NCBI RefSeq assembly: GCF_000003855.2
Contig: NW_003101681.1
Coordinates: forward strand, 2,549,893-2,613,892
Source of the DNA: Blastomyces gilchristii SLH14081
Taxonomy: Eukaryota > Ascomycota > Eurotiomycetes > Onygenales > Ajellomycetaceae
Length of the DNA stretch: 64,000 nt
Direction: 5' to 3'
Below are positions 37,701-48,874 of this stretch, piece by piece (position 1 is the stretch's first letter; each line of letters begins with the position of its first letter). The translations under genes and the position numbers were made by a program. The notes below the pieces were generated by a model. The model was given only the letters and a program-made list of their open reading frames with translations. It had not been told where the DNA came from and did not search any database.

Positions 37701-39800
37701 ATGAGAACTGAGTTTTAGTGACTTTTTTCTTATAGAAGATATAATCTGCAGAGATTAACTATAATATTTATAATTAAAAGCTTCTTATAATAGTGAAATT
37801 CTTCTGTCACTGATATCACTACTTTGAGAGCCTTATAACAGTGATTACTGTTAGAACTGATTATAACAGCTTATAACAGTTTGCTTTAATTAAGAAACTC
37901 TTATAACAGCAGGTTCACTGAGCTCAGAGACTGAGTGAGTTCTGATTCAAGATAGAATATATTAAAAGAACTAAGAACTCAGTGAACAGACTCTCTCACA
38001 GGCTAGACTATGTTAAGAAGATCAGAGCAACAGATACAGAGAGACTAGAGAAGACAGAAAAGCTTTACAGAATGCTTAAACTGAGTGTTATAAAGAGATT
38101 GACTGAAGAGTCTTCTAATGCTCTGTGAGAGAAGAGAAAGAAGAGAGAGAAGAAGTCTGTACAACTACTCTCTACAACACTGAGAGTCAATACTCTGAGA
38201 ATCTCTGTAAGAATTCTTGAAGAGAGTATCTATAATCTGAAGAGTTTATGAACTTTGAGAAGTACTGTAGAAGATCTGATGTAAGAAGAAACAGAGTATA
38301 AGTCTTTATAAGATCTTCTATTCAGATTGTCTGAACTACAATTGAAGAATGAATATACTCAGTATATTCAGAAACTGCTCACAGCAGAGATTAACTCTGC
38401 AGAAATAAAGAATTGAAGAGACTTAAATAATCTCTTACAAAGAGAGAGCTGAATTTATATATCTATAAATGAGTTTTTACATATAGAACTTATTAAAAGG
38501 CATCATGACTCTTCTCTAGCAGGTTATTTTACAGATACTAGAACTTATAAGTTATTTACAAGAAAATACTTCTGACTGAAGATACAAGAACTTGTAAAGA
38601 AGATAGTGAATTCTTATACTATTTATCAGAATTCATGAATAGTGCAGTTCAGATCATATAAAGAACTTACTTCTCTACTCATTTCATAAAAACCTTGAAA
38701 ACAGCTAGAAATGAATGCTCTTGTGAGTCTCTCTGAAAGCAAGAACATATATAATGTCTGCTTTGACAGTGTGCTGATAATAGTGAATTACTTTATTAAG
38801 ATGACACACTTTATACTTATCTGTAAGAACTTGATGTTAAAGAATTTAACTCATATCTTCATCTACAATGTGATTCAGTTACATGAGTTATCTGTGAACA
38901 TTGTCTCAGATAGAGAATCAATCTTTATAGAAAAGTTCTAATCTGATCTGATAACTATACTGAAAATCTCATAAGATCTAAGTATGACTTTTTATCAACA
39001 GACAGATGATCAGATAGAATATCTGATAAGTATATTGAAACAGTATCTGCAGTGCTTTGTTAATTATAATCAGAATAACTAAGTGTATTGATTACTACTC
39101 ACAGAGTTTGTATATAACAACTTAAAGCATGTCAGCATAGATAAAACCCTCTTTGAAATACTCACTGAGACTTAGCTGTGAATAATCTTAATAAATCTGT
39201 GAGAGTATACTATAGAGTGTGATAATGTCTGTGAACAGGCTGAGAGAATTCAGAAGATCTGAGAGAAAGCTCATAAATTCTTAAGAAAGACTCAAGAGTA
39301 TTAGAAGAGATACTATGACTTCAAGCATATTGCAAAGAGTTTCAAGAAAGATAATAGAGTCTTACTGAGTCTAGAAAACATCATCATATAGAGATCTAGT
39401 AAGAAGCTGAATCTCTTATAGACAGAGTCTTATAAGATTATAAAGAAAGTTAGCTCACAGTTCTATAGATTAAAACTATTATCTGAGTTATAGATATATA
39501 ATGTTTTTCATATCTCTTTACTCTGTGAATATAAGAAATTCTTAGAAGAGAACTCTGTGACTCATCACTCTATCTATGAAGTACTAGAGAGTGAAAGAGA
39601 ATATCAGGTCAAAGAAATTATTGACTCAGAGAAGCAAGATTATAAGCTCTGATTCAAGGTTCAGTGACAAGAGTATTCTGATAAGATGAATAAGTTCACT
39701 TAAGAACTATTCAGACAGATAAGATATCTGTAGAAGCTGAGACATGACTTTCATACTATAAATTCTGATAAGTCAGAATAACACAGTCTTTGCTAAGAAT
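34774..39800 (+). pseudogene. G-A gag-pol polyprotein (chromodomain-bearing Ty3/gypsy)
   Basis: Probable ATG at 34,774. Gag runs to a CCHC knuckle (35,810-35,841; CFICSKSEHLHTNC, all four ligands present). Pol follows in the same frame: protease region, RT (about 36,660-37,300; DLRLYIDYCDLNFK, and IYLNNVIVY where the YLDD site has both Asp changed to Asn), RNase H (about 37,560-37,870), integrase (about 38,540-39,200; core IVSDRESIF and QYLQCFVNY) and a chromodomain (about 39,580-39,720, EREYQVKEIIDSEK). Nearly all breaks are TGA/TAA/TAG at Trp or Gln codons, plus the 145-bp duplication in RT. Confidence 0.9.
36981..37270 (+). repeat. 145-bp tandem duplication inside G-A RT
   Basis: 36,981-37,125 and 37,126-37,270 are copies identical except for one G/A difference (AAGTGCAAC versus AAGTACAAC). 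Absent from G-B. The length is not a multiple of three, so it shifts the RT frame. Confidence 0.95.
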
Positions 39801-39989
39801 CTGATTGTAATAAAGATATTAACACTGTTATTTATAAATTCTAGTCTATAAGATAATGAGTTTCTACTGAGATGAACAGTCTGCAGTGTATATAAGAGAA
39901 GAAGAAATTATATTCTTATTAAAGCTAAAAAACAGAAAACAAACAGAGCTGTGAACACAATTTAGAGACTAATAAAGAAAAAACAAAGA

Positions 39990-41618
39990 AAACTCACACT
40001 CACATTCTTAATATCTGTGACACTCAATTCTCTTATAACTATCAATTTCTCTCTTCAAAGAAGTAGAGAGTATTATATCTATGATACAGACAATTATTGC
40101 ATTTGATATGAAGACTGTCAGAAATGCACAGACTTCAGAGAAGTCAGATATCAGAGTATATATAGTTATGACAGAGTCTTGAGAGCTGACTGTCTGTGTA
40201 TGTGATCAGATATTTCTTATGAAGCTGTATTCACTCTCTCAGTTATGCTGAAGTATTTAGTCTGAAAACAATTAAAATACAGAGAGAGAGCTTATCTACT
40301 CAGATTAACTTCTGTTATGAATTTATAATATTTACATTGTCTTGATTACTCAGATTTTGCAGGTATCTGAGAACTTATCTTTCATTGATAATGAAATTGT
40401 GAAAATGCACTGCAGTGTGAGAATCATTGATTAGAAATCTAGACATATTTACATATATCTGATCAGAGATTGTGCAGGCAGAGAAGAGATGATTATAGAT
40501 CTGTGAGACTGCAGAAGACACTGATAACACTGAGAGCTTTATAAGAACTGTCAGCTAGAATCTGTAAGAAATTACTTGTAAGAAGACTTACAGCAAAGAG
40601 AGAGACTGCACTGCTTGAAGTCAGAGACTGATCTGAGAAAGACATGGAATTAACTGCTAGTCTGAAGATCAGGTGCAGTGATGAGACTGAGAAGAATGAA
40701 GACATGATCATAAGCAGCAGTGTCTCTGCTTCATCAGCCAGTAAAAAGTGATTAGAGAAGTTACAGAGACATTTACAAGAAGCTCAGCAGTGATCAGATA
40801 TTGTTTATAAAGATATTGAAATTAAAAAAATTTTTATTCTTGAGAAGTTCTTGAATCAATATACAGACATTGTTAGAAACACTCTCTCTCTGTTATCTGA
40901 ATGAAAACACTTCACAGATGAATAAGAATACTCACAGTTTATAAGAATAAGAGCTGTTATAGAAAAAGAGAAAAGAAGATAAGATTCTGTAAACAGATCT
41001 GAGATATTTATACTACTCTAGAGAGGTTTGCTTACACTGTGAGTGATTTCATAGAACAGTCAGATCACTCTAGTAAATAAGAGTGATTATGAATTACAGA
41101 TCTGAATCTTTCTATATAACTATAAAGAGTGATTATAGACTGTGAATATCTTGATTCTACAATTCTACAGAGTTAATAAAAGAATGAAAAATTCCTCACA
41201 ATTCTACAGTGTCAAAGAACAATGATTTGTGAGAATGAGTGAAAGATTAACTTATAAATACTTCTTTTTAATAAGAGTGATCTCACAGAGAGTGATTCAT
41301 CTGTAAGATGAATCTATATAATAGTTGTATAAGAATCTTATAAAAATGATTGAGAGTCAACTGAAACTCTTCTATATAAAAGATATAAGATAGATCTGTA
41401 TAATAGTCAGAGAAGAATCTGTAGATTATAAAGAATCTTATAGAATAAGAAACTGAGTGACAGACTCTTTTCTCTTTATAGTAACAAGAGATTTTTCCTC
41501 ACTGAGATTTTTTATAGATGTGAAGAATTTTTAGTGAGTATCACTGCAGTGCTGAGCTGATTCTATGAAGTTACTCAGTGAAAGGCTTCACAGATGAAGT
41601 CTTAGAGAGAGAAAGATA
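39990..41618 (+). pseudogene. extra 3' region of G-A with a decayed reading frame beyond the chromodomain
   Basis: About 1.6 kb separates the end of pol from the 3' LTR, which is long for a chromovirus. Near 40,500-41,040 a + strand frame is readable if the TGA/TAA/TAG breaks are taken as decayed codons: basic, with segments such as RRLTAKRETALLEVRD and YKDIEIKKIFILEKF. Upstream (about 40,070-40,220) another frame has several cysteines. I do not recognise it. Position resembles that of env-like or other third genes of gypsy elements. Conserved in G-B (51,545-53,300). Confidence 0.4.
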
Positions 41619-41876
41619 TGTAAGAAATTCTGCTTCTTATAGATTCTTTATCTCTATTTCTATCTCTCATATAATTAATAGAGCTAGCAGCTCTTGACTA
41701 CACATAACTATATAGACTGGAGTTTGTGAATACTATTTACAACTCAGCTTAAATGCTATTATACATTTGATCTCTACATTTTATCTTTCTACTGTGAATA
41801 CTTCTAGTAGTTAACAGTACATATCACATCAAGCTGCAAACATCTGAATAATCGCCTGCGAGCACTTATTCTTACG
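41619..41876 (+). repeat. G-A 3' LTR
   Basis: 258-bp partner of 34,484-34,741, ending TTCTTACG immediately before the duplicated ATAAT. Confidence 0.92.
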
Positions 41877-41881
41877 ATAAT

Positions 41882-43110
41882 AGTCTTAGTGAGAATGTCA
41901 CTATGAATATGAAATATTTCTGAAAAGAACATAATCTTTGATTATACAATTACATGTGATCTGCAATTGTTTCACAGGTCAAGACTTATTTCACTATACT
42001 TAAGAAGTTCAAATTATCAGCTTATACTCTATGAACTATCATAGAGAATAACTTTTCCAAGAGGCCTGCTGTACACAGAACTTATTTGTTTAAAGAGCTT
42101 ATTGAAATGATCTTTAAAAGCAAAGAATCTGATAGAGCTTTCATTGAATGTCTGATTACTATAAGAACTGATTATATTTATCTAGAATATGAGATTCCGG
42201 ATATTGTGTTTTTCAACAGACTGCTTACAGAAGTCAACAGAGATTGAGCCTCATTCATAAGAAATTGAATGAATCAAATTGACAAAGATAATACTCAACT
42301 CTTAGAAGATAATTTTATGAGCCTGTGCTGTGATATTCTTTTGCAGCTCTCTGCTGCAAATGAAGCAAATACTGATGTGTCTAGAAATTCTATCAACAAC
42401 GCGCAAGATAAGAATAAGAAAGACAAGAACAAAGAGAAAGACAATGACAAGAACAAGAACACTGAATTCAAACCTGAATGTAGAGGTAATGATGCAAGGA
42501 CCTGCTATCATTGTCAAAAGATTAATTATATTCAGACTGACTGTTGAAAGAAATACCCTGAGAAACATTCTTTGAATTCGAATTTCAACATCAATAGAAA
42601 CAAGAATAAAGACAAGAATGCAGAGAATACAGATGCTGCTTCTGTTCACAATGTCATAAAGCAAGTATTTTGCATCAAAGAAAAGGTCTATGCGAGTGAT
42701 CAGACAGAAAAAGATACCTGAATTCTAGACTCTGAATCAGGTGCTTACATCACATCTCACAGAGATCTTATCATGACAAAACCTCAGAAGGTGAAAGTGA
42801 TGTTGAAAATGACAGATAGAACAGTGATCTCTGCTGCAGCTATAGAAGATACAAAGACTTCAGTGAAAGAGACAGATATGCTGTTAAATAATGTTCACTA
42901 TGTTTCAAAGTTAGAAGTGAACCTCATGAGTATGAGTAAGCTTGTATATCAGAGTTATATCTATAAGCAGTTGATATATGAGAATAATCATGCTATATTA
43001 ATTATGTCTTCTGACTATATATTCTCATTTATAGCAAGATTAAATGAGAATGATATCTATGAGATGAAAAGGCTAATTACATACAGAGACTTGATCTGAT
43101 TTGCTATGCT
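41882..43110 (+). mobile_element. copia C2, piece 2: Gag C-terminus and protease
   Basis: Continues C2 after G-A. Gag ends with a knuckle at 42,503-42,544 in which the His ligand reads Tyr (C-x2-C-x4-Y-x4-C), a CAT-to-TAT-type change. The copia protease follows, with an ILDSESGAYITSH site (about 42,720) and an open stretch to 43,099. It ends with GCTATGCT (43,103-43,110), the hAT copy C target, which recurs at 48,867-48,874. Confidence 0.85.
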
Positions 43111-43481
43111 TAGACTGACCGTGTGACCGTGTCTGGGACCAGGACCAAACTTTACAGTTGTCATGTTGCCTAAAAGCATTACTTCTGGTCATGATTTGTG
43201 TTCATCACATTGATCTCAAATCACGTTATTTCAAATATTAAAGGTCTCAGATTCACTTTTCAAATAAAAATCTAGTTCTGAATAAAGAATATGTTTGAAT
43301 TCTTAGTCACATTTTCATTCTGATCTCATTATTGAGAATGACATTAAATGAGATTATGAAATCACTTCTCACTTATATAATATTATAACATAGTGCTCAT
43401 TTGTTGAAAATTCAACAGAGAGTGTTACTAAATATTGTTACTTTTCTGAACACAGATTATAATTCATATAATTTTAATTAT

Positions 43482-43607
43482 GAAAAAAACATAAAATACA
43501 AAAAAAAATAAAAAACAAAAAACAAAACAAACACAAGAAAAAATCACATTAAAAAAAAAAAAAAAAGAAAAGGAAAAGAAAAAAATAAAAAATAAAAACA
43601 AAAAAAA
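43482..43607. repeat. A-rich low-complexity tract in hAT copy C
   Basis: Poly-A with scattered C, T and G, reverse counterpart of the T-rich tract at 7,755-7,960 in copy B but shorter. Confidence 0.9.
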
Positions 43608-43799
43608 TCAAGATCACAGAGCTGTAGCACTCTCAAAATACTCACTTCTCAGAGTCTTTGCAATGTTCATCATCAATTATATATCTCTCACAGTGAGAAT
43701 AACACAGCTGTGATAAGTTATTATCTTAATATCATCTAATAAATAATCAGTATATATCTGTATAAATGTGAATAATTAGAAAATATACACTTAAAAAGT

Positions 43800-44232
43800 G
43801 TGGCCAGGGTGAACTCTGCTGTCACTTGAATGACATCAAGAGCAGAATACTGAAATCAATGATTTCTCTCATCAATTTCATGAACAAGGCGCATGAAGAT
43901 GGTCTTGAGAAATATAAGATTTCTCAACTTCTAGTAAAAACAGATCTCACAGAGAGACTCTATTTTCATAATATCAGAGACTGAGTATTATTAAAAAGCA
44001 TTACTTTCATGCAATGCATATATACTTACTGCAGTGATTCACTCTCTGTGCATGTGACTGAGAGTTGTGACTTTCTCACACTGCACAGCTCTCTCTGAAA
44101 TACTGCTGTCAGTTTACAACTCACACAGTCTTCCAGTTCAGCACACACTGTGTGTATACAGCCCTGTGTGCTGAGGCTGTGTTGGTCATTATGACCTGAC
44201 ATGGTACTCACTTTTCACAAGCCATGTTTCAT
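43800..44232 (-). pseudogene. cysteine-cluster frame of the hAT (copy C)
   Basis: ATG at 44,230-44,232. Sequence matches the + strand frame at 7,137 in copy B, including the Cys pattern GC, VC, DC, SC, LC and a GTAAGT donor just after the CTGCA codons near 44,026. An early codon that is CGA in copy B is TGA here, so the first 60 or so residues are only open from a downstream Met (44,211). A second exon is readable to about 43,800. Function unknown. Confidence 0.45.
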
Positions 44233-44706
44233 TTGAAAGAGAAGGAGAAAGACACAACTGTTGTTTTATTGAGAGAGAGATGAATAATTAGTATTATTGA
44301 ATTAATTTAATTCATCTGTATTTAAAATTTGATTAGTTTATACTCTTCAATTTAAGGGTTTCTATGAGTGTTTTAATAGTTTTCATACCAGCTTGAACTT
44401 AGTGATGGATTGAAGAAGAAGAAAAAAGAGAGAAGAAAGAAATAAGAATAACTTATCTTTATAATATAAAAACAGAGAATTGCTGTAATTATTCTTTCTA
44501 GTAACAAAGATCTGTTTTCTGCATGTATTTCTGATATAGATTATATAATAAATGCATATAAAGAATATCAATAGTGCATGCATTGAATGAAGATAATGTT
44601 GCTATGCAACACTGTAGTCATTTCTGTACATCTCTGAAAACTGTTAATAGTTTCTTTGTCTCTTTATATTTGATAAGTTAATAATATATTCTGATGCACT
44701 CTCTCT

Positions 44707-44793
44707 TTCATCATCATCATCATCATCATCATTATTATCATCATCATTATCATCATCATCATCATCATTATCATCATTATCATTATCATCATA
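44707..44793. repeat. (TCA)n microsatellite in hAT copy C
   Basis: TCA/TTA units at the same place as in copies A and B. Confidence 0.9.
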
Positions 44794-44849
44794 TTATTAC
44801 CTGCCTTCATCTCTCTTTCAACACTCATTAAAACCAATCATGTCATTTC

Positions 44850-45664
44850 TCTTCAAATATTCTGCGGTCCTGCGGACCACCAAGGCGCGTGAGCACTGTC
44901 ACAGATTGAAGAGAGAGAAGAAGAAGATGTTCAAGTGTGAGAAGACAGATCATAAGACATGTTATGATATCTTGAAGAGACTTTACAAGAGAGTAGAATA
45001 ATAATAATTTTAAGTAACACTTCTGATAGATTTAGACTGAACTAAGTATAGAAATAATGCAGATGACACTGTCTGTGAGAGATTGAAAAAGAAGACAGTG
45101 AAGAGCTTCATACAGCAGTGATGAGACCAGGAGAAGTTCTGAGAATGATTTAAGATCAAGATGAAGAGAGAGAGAGAGAAGAAGAGTATTACTGTAAATA
45201 AGTGACAGCAGAAGAAGATTGAGAAGATATTGAAGTAAGAGACAAAGAAGTTAAAACTGGTAAGTTTTTTATTGAGAGATAATGATTTTTGATAATACTT
45301 CTGTTCTCTAATTGATTAGCAGGAGCTGACAGAGAAGAAGGGGATTGAGGCCTTGTTCAGGTCTCAAATGCGCTCCATGATTCAGGACATTGAGGAGACA
45401 GCCCTGCTCTCTGAGCATGTCAATCTGCTTACTACTGAGATGAAACCTGAGACAGCAGATCAGAAAATACAGAATTTTGAGATGCAGATTGACCTGACTG
45501 AGAGAGAGCAGTGAGAACCCTTCTCTGAGAAGGCAGTGAAGAGAGATTTTGAGATGATTATCATCTCAGATGAGAAGGAGAAGAAGAAGAAGAAGAAGAA
45601 GAAGAAGAAGAATGAGAAGTGAATTATGAAGAATGATAAGAAGAATGAGAAAGAGAAGAAGTAG
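44850..45664 (+). pseudogene. hAT accessory coiled-coil/lysine-rich gene (copy C)
   Basis: Best preserved copy. A first exon with a cysteine/lysine-rich stretch (MFKCEKTDHKTCYDILKRLY, about 44,922-44,981) is followed by two intron-like gaps (about 45,010-45,055 and about 45,275-45,319, the latter ending TTAG). The last exon contains IEALFRSQMRSMIQDIEETA and ALLSEHVNLLTTEMK, an acidic segment and a lysine/glutamate tail, ending at TAG 45,662-45,664. Heptad-like Leu/Ile spacing suggests a coiled coil. Not recognised; not part of the transposase frame. Confidence 0.55.
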
Positions 45665-46131
45665 ATTTTTTTCTTTTTATATTAGTTAGTTATAAGTTTA
45701 AGTTTTTAATTATTAATAATTAAAATTGATTTTGAGTTTTCAAAAATTATTGTACAAGTTGTAATCAAGTCAGGAATGATATATATATATATATATATTT
45801 AACTATCATGATTCATAAATCACTATAATGTATAAGTATCAACATTTTTTCAATATTGATATTCATAATATTAATATATTTTTAATGATATTATCTGATA
45901 ATGTAATTTGATAACACTCTCTTTCACAATATTAATATATTTCAAGAAATATGACAGAGATTAATCAAGATTGTTTATTTACTTTTATACATCAATGATA
46001 TTCAATCTGAGTTAGTACTAAAATTATAACTAAGTTAAGAAACAAGATTATTTTCTCTTATATTAATTCTTCTTACACACATCAGTGATCAGTTATTGAA
46101 AATAAATTGTTATCTTTCTTAAATTATTATC

Positions 46132-48537
46132 ATGTCTTCTGAATTCACTTCTTTCACTTCTTTTACTTCTATTGAAGATTCACAAACTCTTCAAGAAATC
46201 ACTATAAATCACAAAGTCTACATTCTTTACAATTCAACACAGAATGCTCTCTTTCAATTATAATAAATAACTACTTCATTCTTCACATCTGATTCCAGGT
46301 CATGAAATTTATGAAAAACTCAACACAAACATTGAGATGAACTATGGAATAATTATCAATAGATTGTATTGCAGATTACTGAAGAGTTATCTCTTTGCTG
46401 TAATCACTACAACTTTATTTAGAAACATTTATTATGAACTGATCATGACTCTGGAGAAATTTTCTGACATCTGAAGTCATCAGAATGCAGATAATAAAAG
46501 AAAAATAATTAGAAAATTACTACTGAGCTGATAAGTTACTCTACCAGATAATGATTTTTGATAATGCTAACTTTCTAATTTGAAGAAAATCATGTGAAAA
46601 CAACTCTGTACCAGTACTCTGATTTCACAACTCTCATCTGATAACTTCTGTGAATAATTACTTTGCATATGTATATCTCTGAATCTTTCTCTTCAATCAA
46701 TTGAAAACCCCGAATTCTGAACACTTCTTCAAATGCTTAATTCAAATCTTCATATTTCACATCAATTCTGTCTTTGATTCAATCTTAAGACATACTACAA
46801 AGTCAATATACAACATCTAGAATCAGAGTTGAAGAATCATTGAAGAGTGTCTCTCACAGTGAATGTATGAACTAGTATAAACAATCTTGCATTTATGAGA
46901 GTTATATGTTATTACATTGATGAGAACTGAACTTATCAAGAGACATTAATTGAATTTGAATCATTGATCAGTAGTCATACTGGGAATTATATAACAGAGG
47001 TATTAATGACTGTGATTAAAAATGACTATTGAGATATTAGTCTCAGTCTTCTTACAATTACAACTGACAATGCTGCAAATAACTACACTATGATGAAGAG
47101 CTTGAAGCAAAAATTGACTTTGCATTTCTGAAATGATAAATAAGGTCATATCTTCTGTATTACTCATGTGGTTCAACTTGTGATACAAACACTGATAAAG
47201 AATCTTAATATTAAGATAAAGAATAATGAGATGACTGATTCTTGAAATGAGAATGAGATGAAAGTGATTACTCAAGTAACTTTTACATTCACTTTACAAA
47301 AGATAATGTTTTTTGATAATACTTTTTAATATTGCTTTTTGATAATGCTTTTTGATAATACTACTGTTAATTTTGAATAGATTGACTAATAATTTAAATA
47401 TCATAGATTTGAAACATTGCTAATGCAATTTGTATCTCTTCTAAACAATAACAATGATTTCATGATATTCAATAAATAAACAAATCAGTCACATCACTGA
47501 ATATGATACAGAATGTTAGAATATGATGAAGTTCAACATATGAGATGACTGTTCGGGCTCTTTGATTGTGTCAGATGATTGATCATTGAGTGCAACACTC
47601 TGATTGAGAAAAGATTCAGATATTGAAACTTTCAGATATAAAGTGAACTCAGTTGAAATATGTGATTGATTTACTGTTTCAGTTTTATAAGATAATAAAG
47701 ACAGTCTCAATCACTTATACATCAATGCTGCAGTCAGTCTGATGAGTGTATAACAGTTTATTTACTCATCTTAAGAAGCAGTTGAATCACTCAAAAAGAA
47801 ATTCAGTCTGAAATGATACTATAGTGCAGGCTATTATTGCTGTAAGAGATAAACTGACATATTACTACAGCAAAATGAAACAATCTTTTGCAGAGTACTA
47901 TGCTATAGCAGCTCTACTAGATTTCTTTCATTGAGTTAACATCTACACTTCTCAAGATTGAACAGAGGAGGAATGAGACTCATATATTAAATTAGCCTGA
48001 GACTACTACAATGTCAACTATCAGAGATTTGAATGAGCAGATGTTTGAGATGTGAAGACAGTGGAATACAATTCTCTAGTAAGTAATGATCTTTGATAAC
48101 ACTTCATATTACATAGAACTATAATACTAACTTTGAAACAGAACTTACATACATTGATTGCAATCAAAAATCAGGTAAAACTACATATTTGTAAAACTGA
48201 ATTTGACTGCTATCTTCAAGATGATCTGATGAATTTACACACTAAATCAATTCTAGAGTTATGAAAAATTGTTGAGAGTACATATTCAACTGTTGCACTG
48301 ATGACATGTGATATTCTGACAATTCCATTGACAGAGGTGAGAATGAAGTGAAAGTTCAACTCAAGTCAAGATATTTGTTACTATCATCAGAGACAATTAC
48401 AAGGAGAAATAATCAAGAAACTCATGATTGTAAAACATGAAATTATCAGACAGTTTAATATCTCTGATCACAGTATATCAGAGAAGTGTAGTTTTCATGA
48501 GAAAGTGAAGAATAAACTTGCACAAGAATGTATTTAG
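46132..48537 (+). pseudogene. hAT transposase (copy C)
   Basis: ATG at 46,132. Recognised by three blocks: a V-W-T-S region followed by FMRVICYYIDENWTYQETLI and EFE (about 46,860-46,960), the core with second catalytic Asp in ITTDNAANN and a following ITHVVQLVI (about 47,050-47,200), and the C-terminal dimerisation domain LTIPLTEV...SQDICYYHQRQL (about 48,310-48,405). Probable introns are at about 46,552-46,590, 47,290-47,375 and 48,079-48,141 (GTAAGT, TACTAAC, CAG). The frame ends at TAG 48,535-48,537. The protein is broken by TGA at Trp codons. Confidence 0.88.
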
Positions 48538-48874
48538 TTGTTTCATGAGCATTATCAATAATCATTACCAAATTCTGATTATATAAGTAATCACTGAATG
48601 AACTGAATGAGACTGATTTTAATCTTCAGTTCCAGTCTCATTCTGATTTTGAAAGAATGATCATCTTTCACAGTTTATTCTGAAAAATTACTCTCATTTC
48701 ACTGTTCTTGAATTAAATCTGGTCATTTTTCATGCCATTTCTCTCAGAAATGGTCCATTTTCAGATTTTTTTGAGGCTTGGTCCTGGTGGGACTCACGCT
48801 AAGAAATGTATGGGACCAGACCAAATGAGACCAAATGTGAAATTCATGGTCCCGCCGGTCAGTCTAGCTATGCT

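Larger units (their letters stand above)
34484..41876 (+). mobile_element. Ty3/gypsy chromovirus G-A, complete, inserted in C2
   Basis: A complete 7,393-bp element with 258-bp LTRs (34,484-34,741; 41,619-41,876), TGTAAGAA to TTCTTAC(A/G), and a 5-bp duplication ATAAT. Same family as G-B (51,285-58,927, opposite strand). It is 145 bp longer than G-B minus its SINE because of one internal tandem duplication. A different family from P: unrelated LTRs, a longer body and an extra 3' region. Confidence 0.93.
43111..48866 (+). mobile_element. hAT transposon copy C, complete, inserted in C2
   Basis: A complete 5,756-bp element: TAGACTGACCG at the left, inverted TAGACTGACCG at the right, and a perfect 8-bp duplication GCTATGCT. 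Least decayed of the three large copies: its termini keep CpG and the GGACCA/TGGTCC subterminal motifs. Contents in order: A-rich tract, cysteine-cluster frame (minus), microsatellite, accessory gene (+), (TA)n spacer near 45,779-45,799, transposase (+). Confidence 0.95.

Noticed and set aside
40493..40711. Minus-strand Ser-rich frame in the G-A 3' region
   Set aside because: Antisense of the better supported + strand frame there; not preserved in G-B.
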